NCBI RefSeq assembly: GCF_021560015.1
Contig: NZ_CP073588.1
Coordinates: forward strand, 930,001 to 994,000
Direction: 5' to 3'
Length of the DNA stretch: 64,000 nucleotides
From: Shewanella vesiculosa
Lineage (GTDB): Bacteria > Pseudomonadota > Gammaproteobacteria > Enterobacterales > Shewanellaceae
The position numbers and the translations under genes are program-made. The notes under the pieces were generated by a model. The model saw only the letters and a program-made list of their open reading frames with translations, was not told where the DNA came from and searched no databases. Positions 37,142-45,728 of the stretch are shown piece by piece; the stretch's first letter is position 1; every line of letters begins with the position of its first letter.

Positions 37142-37516
37142 GTCGATAATTTAGCCTGTAAGATTAATCTAATATCGTTTACAGACATAAAAATTTAACA
37201 ATTAAATTATAGACTTAATATGTTACTTTGTTATCGGTATAAAATGTGATGACCGTCAAAAACGCTTGATCCTACAGTTAAAGTAGTATGTTATATGCTG
37301 AATTTACGACAACAATAAGTATTGTTAGCCTGACTAGATACTATTTTGGCGCCGTGAATTAACAAGATTCAGACTTCGATTACTCGTCAACATCTGAATA
37401 ACTTTTGGGTTAGGTTATAAAATATTAAGCCTGATGGATATTACAGTTCACGTATGATCGTGAAGCGCATTGCATAGATGTTATCTTGTGGTGTATCGAA
37501 AAAGAAGGAAACAAAT
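37142..37516. other. Intergenic region upstream of the antiporter gene
   Basis: This is 375 bases without a gene. It contains the antiporter promoter region; an SD AAGGAA ends at 37510, seven bases before the ATG. Confidence 0.55.
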
Positions 37517-39670
37517 ATGGTTGAACACATTACAGGCATGCTGGCATTAATCGGTGTGTTGTCGCTTTTGTGTCAATGGATAGGTTGGAAATTACGTCTG
37601 CCAGCAATTTTACCACTGTTGTTGTGTGGTCTATTACTTGGGCCCGGATTAGGCATATTAGATCCAGATGAGATTTTTGGCGATTTATTGTTTCCTATCA
37701 TTTCCCTCGGTGTTGCTGTCATCTTGTTTGAAGGTGCATTAACACTTAACTTTAAAGAAATTAAAGAACACGGACGAATGGTGACGCATCTTGTGACCAT
37801 TGGCGCTTTCATTACTTGGGCGTGTATTGCCCCTGCAGCCCATTATCTGCTTGGTTTTGATTGGGCAATTGCCATGTTGTTTGGTGCATTGGTGGTCGTA
37901 ACAGGACCAACCGTTATTGTGCCTATGTTGCGTACCGTGCAACCCAAATCCAATTTGGCCAGCATTTTGCGTTGGGAAGGTATTGTTATTGATCCCATTG
38001 GCGCTCTATTGGCCGTACTGGTGTTTGAGTATATTGCCGTGGCTGCCGATCCCACCACTCATGTATTAAATGCCTTAGGCCTGACCTTACTCCTTGGTTT
38101 TGGTTTAGGCGCAGCAGCAGGGTATTTAACCGGTCTGGCGATACGTAAGAACTTGTTTCCACATTATTTACGTAATACCGCAGTACTCACCATTATGCTG
38201 GGTATCTTTGTTGGTTCAAATATTATTCAGGAAGAGTCTGGTCTATTAACTGTGACCGTAATGGGTATTTGGCTCGCCAATATGCGCGGGGTCGATATTG
38301 CTGACATTCTCGAATTTAAAGAGACCCTTACAGTACTGTTAATTTCGGCATTATTTATCCTACTGGCGGCGCGTCTTGATTCTGGTGCTATGCTCGACCT
38401 TGGTTTCGGTGGCCTTGGCGTGTTGTTGGTGGTGATGTTTATTGCACGGCCATTGAGTATATGGGTTTCAGGTTTAGGCACGAATTTATCATCTAATGAC
38501 AAGTGGTTTTTAAGCTGGGTTGCCCCTCGCGGTATCGTTGCGGCAGCAATTTCATCCTTGTTTGCGATAAAATTAGAGTCAGTGGGTTTAGAAGGGGCCA
38601 GTTCAATCGTGCCGCTAGTGTTCTTAATCATTATCGGCACTGTGGTTATTCAGAGTTTAACCGCGGGCCGTTGGGCTAAGTTTTTAGGGGTAAAAGAAGG
38701 TTCTAACCAAGGGTTATTAATCTTTGGTGCATCTAAGTTTTCCCGTGAATTGGCATCAATTTTAATGTCTAAAAATATCAAAGTTATTTTAGCTGATAAC
38801 AACTGGGATAGTATTCGCCAAGCTCGAATGGAAAACATTCCAGTGTATTTTGGTAATCCGGCATCGGAGCATGCTTCAAATTACATGGATTTAAGCGGTA
38901 TTGGCCGAGTATTAGTGATGTCACCATATCGTCAGTTAAATCCTTTAGTGACATTTCATTTTCAAGATTTAATGGGCACTGAAAAAGTATATGGTTTAAA
39001 CAATGCCGACAGCGCCAGTGCGCGTCATCAACTATCTGAATCTTATCTAAAGCGTTTATGTTTATTTGGTGAGAATATTTCTTACGCTAAAATTGCTACG
39101 TTAATGGCAAAAGGTGCGGTACTCAAAATTACCAACATTACTGAAAACTTTACCTTTGAGCATTTTAAAAAACGCTATGGTGAAACCGCTTTGCCGCTGG
39201 TTTATTTAACCAAAGAAGGTAAGGTTAAAGTGCTATCAGGTGTTGAAGCTATTGTGTTGCCAGTGGGCATAGAGCTTATTAGTTTATTACCACAAGAGGC
39301 GCAAGATCAGGCGGTTATTCAACGAGCATTAGACGATGAAGCTGATCGCCAAGCGAAAGCTCTAGCAGAGGCAGAAGCCAAAGCAGCAGCTGAAGCAAGA
39401 GCTATTCGAGAAGCGCAAGAAGCTGAGCAACGTGCCATTGAAAAAGCCCGCCGTAAAGAGGAAGAACTTGCACTGTTTGAAGAACAGGAAAAAGCGCGCT
39501 TATTAGCCGAGGAGGAGGCCACACTGATTAAGCAAGAAACCTCTGAATTGGCGAAAGAGCTGGCTGCAAATGAGAAAGCCAAAGCTGCCATGGCATCGGC
39601 CTCAACAGACAAAGAGCCGCAATCGACTGACACTATGTCTGAAGAAAAATCAGATCCTAAAACTCTTTAA
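37517..39670 (+). CDS. CPA1-type Na+(K+)/H+ antiporter with TrkA-N-like domain and charged C-terminal coiled coil
   Basis: Residues 1-400 form about 12 membrane helices of the cation:proton antiporter family (LLCGLLLGPGLGIL, GVAVILFEGALTLNF, VVTGPTVIVPMLR, RWEGIVIDPIGALL). This is followed by a Rossmann-like TrkA-N domain (GLLIFGASKFSRELASILM) and then about 110 residues rich in Ala, Glu, Lys and Arg that should form a long coiled coil in the cytoplasm. Total 717 residues. The ATG at 37517 has an SD; a start at 37478 would lack one. Similar Shewanella/Vibrio proteins are annotated as NhaP- or Cha-type; ion preference is not predictable. Confidence 0.87.
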   Translation: MVEHITGMLALIGVLSLLCQWIGWKLRLPAILPLLLCGLLLGPGLGILDPDEIFGDLLFPIISLGVAVILFEGALTLNFKEIKEHGRMVTHLVTIGAFITWACIAPAAHYLLGFDWAIAMLFGALVVVTGPTVIVPMLRTVQPKSNLASILRWEGIVIDPIGALLAVLVFEYIAVAADPTTHVLNALGLTLLLGFGLGAAAGYLTGLAIRKNLFPHYLRNTAVLTIMLGIFVGSNIIQEESGLLTVTVMGIWLANMRGVDIADILEFKETLTVLLISALFILLAARLDSGAMLDLGFGGLGVLLVVMFIARPLSIWVSGLGTNLSSNDKWFLSWVAPRGIVAAAISSLFAIKLESVGLEGASSIVPLVFLIIIGTVVIQSLTAGRWAKFLGVKEGSNQGLLIFGASKFSRELASILMSKNIKVILADNNWDSIRQARMENIPVYFGNPASEHASNYMDLSGIGRVLVMSPYRQLNPLVTFHFQDLMGTEKVYGLNNADSASARHQLSESYLKRLCLFGENISYAKIATLMAKGAVLKITNITENFTFEHFKKRYGETALPLVYLTKEGKVKVLSGVEAIVLPVGIELISLLPQEAQDQAVIQRALDDEADRQAKALAEAEAKAAAEARAIREAQEAEQRAIEKARRKEEELALFEEQEKARLLAEEEATLIKQETSELAKELAANEKAKAAMASASTDKEPQSTDTMSEEKSDPKTL

Positions 39671-39714
39671 GCCTCAGCGTTATTTGAGTCGTCATTGAGT
39701 TAATCGTAAATACG

Positions 39715-39750
39715 AAAAAAGGCTTAGCAATTAAATGCTAAGCCTTTTTA
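39715..39750. terminator. Bidirectional terminator between antiporter and bcp
   Basis: GGCTTAGCA (39721-39729) / TGCTAAGCC (39736-39744) with six A residues before and five T residues after; serves both convergent genes. Confidence 0.85.
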
Positions 39751-39804
39751 TTGTCTACTGAGTGATACAGGCTAATGTCGATAGAGGCCTGTTAACTCAA
39801 TCCA

Positions 39805-40272
39805 CTATTGAGCAAGAGTGTCTAGCACAACTTGGTGATGATCTTTGGTTTTAAACTTATTGAGTAAATGGCTAATTTTGCCATCAGTACCAACGATAAA
39901 ACTCAAACGGTGAATACCGTCATAAATTTTACCCATAAATTGTTTTTCTCCCCATACTCCGAAGGCATCGGCAACGGCATGGTCTTCATCACTTAGCAGA
40001 GCAAAGTTGAGCGCTTGCTTTTCAGCAAATTTGGCCAGTTTCGCCACAGGATCAGGACTAATACCAAAAACAGTTATATTTAAGCCATCAAGTTGTGCTT
40101 TGATATCGCGCAGACCTTGAGCTTGTACTGTGCAACCTGGCGTTGCCGCTTTAGGATAGAAATAGACTAAGACAGGGCCTTTGGTGAGTGTGTCTTGCAA
40201 AGAAATGGTTTCGCCAGCTTGATTTTGTAATGAAAAATTTGGTGCTGTATCACCAACTTGTAGTGTGTTCAT
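39805..40272 (-). CDS. bcp: Thiol peroxidase Bcp (peroxiredoxin)
   Basis: Bcp reduces hydroperoxides. The peroxidatic cysteine is in YFYPKAATPGCTVQ. In E. coli Bcp the second (resolving) cysteine follows five residues later (TVQACGLRD); here that position is Gln (TVQAQGLRD), so this is a 1-Cys-type enzyme. The start at 40272 has an AAAGGA SD; longer in-frame starts at 40275 and 40332 exist. It is 23 or more bases downstream of gcvR on the same strand, as in related genomes. Confidence 0.92.
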   Translation of the reverse strand: MNTLQVGDTAPNFSLQNQAGETISLQDTLTKGPVLVYFYPKAATPGCTVQAQGLRDIKAQLDGLNITVFGISPDPVAKLAKFAEKQALNFALLSDEDHAVADAFGVWGEKQFMGKIYDGIHRLSFIVGTDGKISHLLNKFKTKDHHQVVLDTLAQ

Positions 40273-40355
40273 CATGTTTCCTTTAGCGGATAAAAGTGAG
40301 CTTATTACGTCAATGTTAGTAACAAAGTTCACTACTATCTGATGTGAATATTGGA

Positions 40356-40886
40356 TTAAGGTGCAGCAATGCCCTGCATACGCTTAATGCTGCACTCTAA
40401 CGACATCGATTCTGCCAGTTCATGAATACCCTGTTCAAGTTTTAATAGGTCGACTTTTTCTGGAATATTAATGGCTAATAAAATCGACTGGGTTTTAAGA
40501 CTATCGTTATCATCAGCGTGGGAGCGGACGGCCGCTAAATCGAGGCCTCTTTCTGCTAAAAACTGAGTAATACTCTTCATGGTTCCACGTTGGTCTTCGC
40601 CATTAAAAATGACTTCAATACGTGAGACAAAGTTTTTCGGCGTATGTTTTGATGTTCGTTTCATGACGGTCATGAGTTCAAGTTCAACACTCAATGCCGG
40701 TAACAAGCTTTCAATTTTTGTTATCGCTGTCCAAGAGCCCGATATCATCATAATTAGGGTAAATTCATTACCAAATAATGCCATACGACTATCTACAATA
40801 TCACATTCACTTGCTAAACGTGCTAGGCGACTCACTAACCCCGGACGGTCTGCGCCCATTGCCGTAACGACCAGGTAATTGGTCAT
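40356..40886 (-). CDS. gcvR: GcvR, glycine cleavage system regulatory protein
   Basis: GcvR antagonises GcvA at the gcv promoter when glycine is low. Two ACT domains are visible (LVVTAMGADRPGLVSRLAR and VIFNGEDQRGTMKSITQFLA). It is 176 residues, typical. It is upstream of bcp on the same strand and divergent from dapA, the same arrangement as in E. coli (dapA-gcvR-bcp). Confidence 0.93.
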   Translation of the reverse strand: MTNYLVVTAMGADRPGLVSRLARLASECDIVDSRMALFGNEFTLIMMISGSWTAITKIESLLPALSVELELMTVMKRTSKHTPKNFVSRIEVIFNGEDQRGTMKSITQFLAERGLDLAAVRSHADDNDSLKTQSILLAINIPEKVDLLKLEQGIHELAESMSLECSIKRMQGIAAP

Positions 40887-41168
40887 GGATTTTCCTCACT
40901 TGTCGATATCTTTGAGCGAAAACTTACGCTAAGCATGTAAGTTTTGGTGCGGGTGTTTATGTTATCATTTTTCATTAAAACACCTCAATATACTAACCTA
41001 TATCACTCACATAAATATGATTATTTTTTAGCGCAATGGCTCTAAAGATGCTAGGTTACGTGCATTAAATAGCATAAATGACTTATTTCAGTTTATGGTT
41101 ACCGAAGAGCTTGTCATTAGTGGTTGGCATCAGTAACATAGCGAATCCTGAAACCGTGGGGAAGATAG

Positions 41169-42053
41169 ATGATAAACGGAAGCATCGTAGCCTTAATCAC
41201 TCCAATGAACAGTGATGGCACAGTAGATTATGCAAGTCTTGAACGACTTGTTGAGTTTCATATTGAACAAGGTACTGATGCCATTGTCGCGGTCGGTACT
41301 ACAGGTGAGTCAGCAACATTGCCTATGGCAGAGCACGCCGCTGTTGTCAGCCAAACTGTTAAGTTTGCCGCAGGTCGTATCGCCGTTATTGGTGGTAATG
41401 GCGCCAATGCAACGGCTGAAGCCATTGACTTAACCAAAGCCATGCAAAAATCTGGTGTTGTCGCCATGTTGGGTGTCACGCCTTATTATAACAAGCCAAC
41501 GCCTAAGGGCTTAATTGCCCATTATACGGCCGTTGCGGCAAGTACTGATATTCCTCAAATTCTGTATAACGTACCAGGTCGAACTGCAGTTGATATGAAG
41601 CCTGAAACTGTGGCTGAGTTATCAAGTGTCAGTAACATTATTGGTGTAAAAGAAGCCACTGGTGACTTGAGCCGTGTGGCACGTTTACGTGAATTGTGTG
41701 GTGATGACTTTTTACTTTATAGCGGCGATGATGCCACTGCCCGCGAGTTTTTATTGTTGGGTGGTAATGGTGTGATTTCCGTAGCAAATAATATTGTTCC
41801 ACATGCGTTTAAAGCCATGTGTGATGCTGCGTTAGCCAAAAATACACAATTAGCTGAATCAATCGATAAACCACTCATGGGCATCTATAGCTCGTTATTT
41901 TGTGAAGCCAACCCTATCCCAGTGAAATGGGCTGTTCATAGAATGGGTTTGATTGCTAATGGCCACATTCGTTTACCTTTAACTGAACTTTCTGAGCAGT
42001 TTCATGGTCTGTTAATAGAAACAATGAAACAAGCTCATATTGAGGTAAAATAA
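41169..42053 (+). CDS. dapA: 4-hydroxy-tetrahydrodipicolinate synthase
   Basis: DapA condenses pyruvate with aspartate semialdehyde, the first committed step to lysine and diaminopimelate. Seen are the GTTGESATL loop, [13 protein letters not shown] with the active-site tyrosine, and [10 protein letters not shown] with the Schiff-base lysine. Length 294, typical. GGGGAAGA precedes the ATG. It is followed after 4 bases by bamC. Confidence 0.97.
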   Translation: MINGSIVALITPMNSDGTVDYASLERLVEFHIEQGTDAIVAVGTTGESATLPMAEHAAVVSQTVKFAAGRIAVIGGNGANATAEAIDLTKAMQKSGVVAMLGVTPYYNKPTPKGLIAHYTAVAASTDIPQILYNVPGRTAVDMKPETVAELSSVSNIIGVKEATGDLSRVARLRELCGDDFLLYSGDDATAREFLLLGGNGVISVANNIVPHAFKAMCDAALAKNTQLAESIDKPLMGIYSSLFCEANPIPVKWAVHRMGLIANGHIRLPLTELSEQFHGLLIETMKQAHIEVK

Positions 42054-42057
42054 ATTC

Positions 42058-43155
42058 ATGTTAAAGAAAGTCACTCCGTTACTCCTTGTTGCAGCTGTTT
42101 CAGCTTGCTCTACGCCATTAGACCGCCGTCAGGCAAATGGTAATGATGATTTCATTAATGCTGAAACTGCACCATTATTGACTATCCCACAAGGGCTAAA
42201 TACGCCAACTTATAGCAAGGAATATGATATTCCTGCGGTAAGTAACAAGGTCAATAAACAACTCGTTGGTAAAAATCTTGATATTCGTGCGCCATTACAA
42301 GTGTTACCTATGGCCGAAGGTACTCATATCGAAGAAAGCAGTGACAATATTCGTGTTGTGATTGAATCGATTGAAAGCACCACAGATTTAAAACAAGAAA
42401 TTTATGACGTCATCAACGGTTATCTAGCGAAGAGCAATATCCCTGTTCGTAGTGAAGATATGAATGCCGGTTTTATTGAAACAGATTGGATTGAAAATGA
42501 TGAAATCATTGAATCTAATTGGTGGAGCAGTGACAAAGTGTATCAACTGCGTCAGCGTTACCGTTTTCAAATAGATGTAAAACCCCACGGTCGTTCAGGT
42601 ACTGTGGCGATAGATTTAATTGAACACCAAGAGTTCTATGACGACAAAGATCAGCAAATCTTATTAAGCGGTGAAGATAAGCGTCGTTATACCACTGACA
42701 TGCTTAATAATGCTATTGCTTACATGAGCATCAAACGTGATCAAGCGATTCGTGCTGCACGAATTGAGCAAAGCCTTGGGATTAAGGTCGACTTAGTCAC
42801 AAATGCTGATGAAGCGGCTTATTGGTTAGCTGACGCAAGTTACAAGTCAGTATGGGATCGTTTGCGTTTAGTATTACCGGAAATGGGTTTTGATGTTGTT
42901 GATACCGATAACAGCCAAGGTTTGTTTTACATTAATCTAGAAGAAAGTGGTGGTTTCTGGAGCTCGTTGTGGAGCGAAGAGAAATTAACACTGAAAAAAG
43001 GCAATTATCGTTTATTGCTTAAAGAAACAGATGATGTCAATCAGACTAAAATTTTACTTCGTGATGCAGAAGACAAACCTCTTCCTGATGAGTCTATTAC
43101 TGAAGTGTATAAAATTATCTCTGACTTAATGCAAGAAGACCGAAAAGTTCGTTAA
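42058..43155 (+). CDS. bamC: Outer membrane assembly lipoprotein BamC (NlpB)
   Basis: BamC is a lipoprotein of the BAM complex that inserts beta-barrel proteins into the outer membrane. A lipoprotein signal ends VAAVSAC with the lipidated Cys17. The two helix-grip domains follow (IRVVIESIESTTDLKQEI and AAYWLADASYKSVWDRLRLV). Length 365. It overlaps no gene and follows dapA as in E. coli (dapA-nlpB). A strong terminator follows. Confidence 0.94.
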   Translation: MLKKVTPLLLVAAVSACSTPLDRRQANGNDDFINAETAPLLTIPQGLNTPTYSKEYDIPAVSNKVNKQLVGKNLDIRAPLQVLPMAEGTHIEESSDNIRVVIESIESTTDLKQEIYDVINGYLAKSNIPVRSEDMNAGFIETDWIENDEIIESNWWSSDKVYQLRQRYRFQIDVKPHGRSGTVAIDLIEHQEFYDDKDQQILLSGEDKRRYTTDMLNNAIAYMSIKRDQAIRAARIEQSLGIKVDLVTNADEAAYWLADASYKSVWDRLRLVLPEMGFDVVDTDNSQGLFYINLEESGGFWSSLWSEEKLTLKKGNYRLLLKETDDVNQTKILLRDAEDKPLPDESITEVYKIISDLMQEDRKVR

Positions 43156-43176
43156 GTTTCATGCATAGCTTGGACT

Positions 43177-43210
43177 AAAAAAAGAGACGCTTAAAGCGTC
43201 TCTTTTTTTT
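43177..43210 (+). terminator. Terminator after bamC
   Basis: AAAAGAGACGC and GCGTCTCTTTT arms (about 43180-43190 and 43196-43206) around a short loop, followed by a long T run. Confidence 0.9.
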
Positions 43211-43270
43211 GCTCTTCACAAGCTCTCAATACCATTTTTTTGTCCAGGCGTTGGCAAGTTGTTAATTGTT

Positions 43271-44326
43271 GTTTTGACAAGGGCTATCCATTTAGCGCCA
43301 CCAGTGTCAATATGTAGTAATGAAAACTTCATCGTATTTATTAAAAGCTGGTGTAGATTACCCTACAAGTTGGGACGAGTTTGTAGATTGGTTTCATGAT
43401 GAACAATCTTGCATCAGCTACCTTTACGCACTTCGTTGGCCAAACGGATTCATTTGTCCAAGCTGTTCAAGCCATCAATCACCTTATCAGTTAAGTAATG
43501 GCAAGTTAAAATGTCATGCTTGTCGTTCTCAGTGTTCAGTAACATCAAGTACACTTTTTGACAAAACAAGAACCCCCATGAAAAGTTGGTTTGCTGCGGT
43601 CTGGTTCATTACAAATCAAAAAAATGGTGTCAGCGCTCTTGGAGTTCAAAGGTTATTAGGTCTTGGGAGTTATCAAACCGCTTGGTCATTAATGCACAAG
43701 TTAAGACATGCCATGGTTGATCCTCAAAGGGATAAACTGTCCGGCATCGTAGAGGTTGACGAAACACTAATAGGTGGCGTCGTTCAAAAATCATCTATTA
43801 AAAATCAACAGGGTAAGTGTAAAGCTGTCGTTTTGGTTGCTGTTGAGCTGCTATCACCCTCTGGATTTGGTCGGATACGTTTAAGACAAGTGGAAAGTGC
43901 AACTAAAGAACATATCCATCAATTTATTCAAGATGTAATTGAACCTGGTAGTACAATTTGTAGTGATGGATCTCAAGCATACAAACAAATAGACAAGAAA
44001 GGATATAAGCATAACCGAATAGTGCATTTAGGTTCATCTGTACCTGCACATGAAACAATGGCTGGGGTACATCGAATCTCATCATTATGTAAACGATGGC
44101 TTTTAGGTACATATCAAGGCGCGGTAAAGGCTAAGCAACTTGATTATTATTTAGATGAGTTTACATTTCGCTTCAACAGAAGAAAGTCAGATTCTCGGGG
44201 ATTATTATTCTACAGGTTGCTTGAACAAGCTGTGCGTTCTAAGCCGATAACGTACCAATCAATTAAAAATCGATAACCACAATATATAGTGGTTGGTTGT
44301 GCTAAGTGGATAGCCCTTGTTTTGAC
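43271..44326. mobile_element. Complete IS1595-family (ISXO2-like) insertion sequence with target duplication
   Basis: The element runs from 43279 to 44318 (1040 bp). Its ends are inverted repeats: AAGGGCTATCCATTTAGC on the left and, reversed, AAGGGCTATCCACTTAGC on the right. An 8-bp direct duplication GTTTTGAC flanks it (43271-43278 and 44319-44326), matching the 8-bp target duplications of IS1595. Intact ends, an intact gene and a perfect target duplication mean recent insertion between bamC and the RND operon. Confidence 0.95.
43320..44276 (+). CDS. IS1595-family (ISXO2-like) transposase
   Basis: An N-terminal zinc ribbon (CPSC ... CHAC, about residues 44-70) is followed by a DDE-type domain: IVEVDETLIGGV, TICSDGSQAYK and a later VHRISSLCKRWLLGTYQG, FRFNRRK region. 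Length 318, complete, with no frameshift. Confidence 0.95.
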   Translation: MKTSSYLLKAGVDYPTSWDEFVDWFHDEQSCISYLYALRWPNGFICPSCSSHQSPYQLSNGKLKCHACRSQCSVTSSTLFDKTRTPMKSWFAAVWFITNQKNGVSALGVQRLLGLGSYQTAWSLMHKLRHAMVDPQRDKLSGIVEVDETLIGGVVQKSSIKNQQGKCKAVVLVAVELLSPSGFGRIRLRQVESATKEHIHQFIQDVIEPGSTICSDGSQAYKQIDKKGYKHNRIVHLGSSVPAHETMAGVHRISSLCKRWLLGTYQGAVKAKQLDYYLDEFTFRFNRRKSDSRGLLFYRLLEQAVRSKPITYQSIKNR

Positions 44327-44647
44327 AGTTAATTCAGCAAATTTGCAAATTTGAGCCCGATCACTGGCGTCATGATGTTAAGCAATTTGTCACAGCATGT
44401 GTCGACAATCAGGCTGTAATACTTTTTTTTACTCAAATACTGCCTAAAATATTCGTAAAGCGCTTAAACCTTGGTTAAAAAAGCCAATTAAGTGAATATG
44501 GAAAGGATATGATCTAATTGTTGGATATGTTCGTAATTTGTAAGCAAAAGTAAAACGACTTGATGTGGAATCATTGCTAAGTACAATCACATAAGCTCAT
44601 TAATCCTATACATAATTCATTTAGCCTTTAATGGTTTTGGACTCAAA
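44319..44647. other. Promoter region of the RND efflux genes
   Basis: This is 329 bases between the IS1595 element and the adaptor gene. A perfect palindrome CAAATTTGCAAATTTG at 44338-44353 could be an operator. No gene was seen. Confidence 0.45.
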
Positions 44648-45728
44648 ATGAAAAAGATAATCGTACTGATCGTCATAGTGCTAACGGCACTGTTGGCGTA
44701 CAACTTAATGTCTCCTGAAGAAGCTATTGTTCAACGACCACGGCCTATACCTAATGTGGTGGTTGCTAAAGTGGCGATTATGCCTATTCGTGATGAAGTA
44801 GAAGCTTTGGGGACTGGTAAAGCGTACGAGTCTATTATCGTGACATCCAAAGTTACTGAAATTATCACTAAGATTGATTTTAATGACGGTGATTTGGTCG
44901 AAAAAGGTGCACTGCTCGTGCAGCTCAGAAACGAGGAACATAAAGCCAAGCTGGCCGTAACCGAAATCAAGCTAGTTGAAAATTTACGTGAATTAGATCG
45001 TATCCGCTCTTTGGTCACCAGTAAAACCATTGCCGAGTTAGAGCGTGACCGTTTACAAAGTTTAATTGATACCACTCGTGCAGAAGTGCAACAGGCAAAA
45101 GCGGCCCTAGAAGACCGTGCAATTAAAGCTCCATTTGCGGGTAAACTTGGTTTACGTCAAGTCAGTGTGGGCAGCTTAGTTACCCCAGGCGAGCAAATCA
45201 GTACTCTGGATGATGTGAGTAAAATTAAATTAGACTTTTCTGTACCAGAACGTTTCATTCAAGAATTACAGCCAGGTAAACTCGTTGAAGCTCGAGCTGT
45301 AGCTTACCCAGAGCAGATATTTAAAGGTGTTGTTACCTCAATAGACACCCGTGTTAATCCAGATACTCGCGCGGTAATCGTACGTGCTGTTATGCCATGA
45401 TGATTATAAATTACTGCCCGGCATGTTAATGAAGGTGCGTTTAATTAAGCAAAGTCGTGAAGCATTATTGTTACCCGAAGCTGCTATTATCCCAATTCAA
45501 AACAAGCACTTTGTTTATTTCGTTAATGCAGAAAACAAAGTAGAACAAATTGAAGTAACTTTAGGTACACGTTCTCGAGGTTGGGTTGAAATAGCTAAAG
45601 GCCTTGACGTGGGCCAACAAATTATTATTCGTGGCATTCTCAAAGTTCGTCCTGGTGATACTGTTAAAGTGCAGCAAGCCGAAAACTTCACCTTCGCTCA
45701 AGTCGAAGGAATGGAGACATCGGCATGA
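44648..45728 (+). pseudogene. RND efflux periplasmic adaptor (membrane fusion protein), frameshifted
   Basis: The adaptor bridges the inner-membrane pump and the outer-membrane channel. The N-terminal anchor (residues 3-19), the lipoyl-like segment (GDLVEKGALLVQLRNEE) and a hairpin region (ELERDRLQSLIDTTRAEVQQ) are followed by the beta-barrel domain. The frame breaks at 45392-45400 (VIVRAVMP then TGA); the next frame carries HDDYKLLPGMLMKVRL and the membrane-proximal domain to 45728. The intact protein would be about 360 residues. The end overlaps the RND start by four bases (ATGA), so translation coupling would suffer if the shift is real. Confidence 0.88.
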
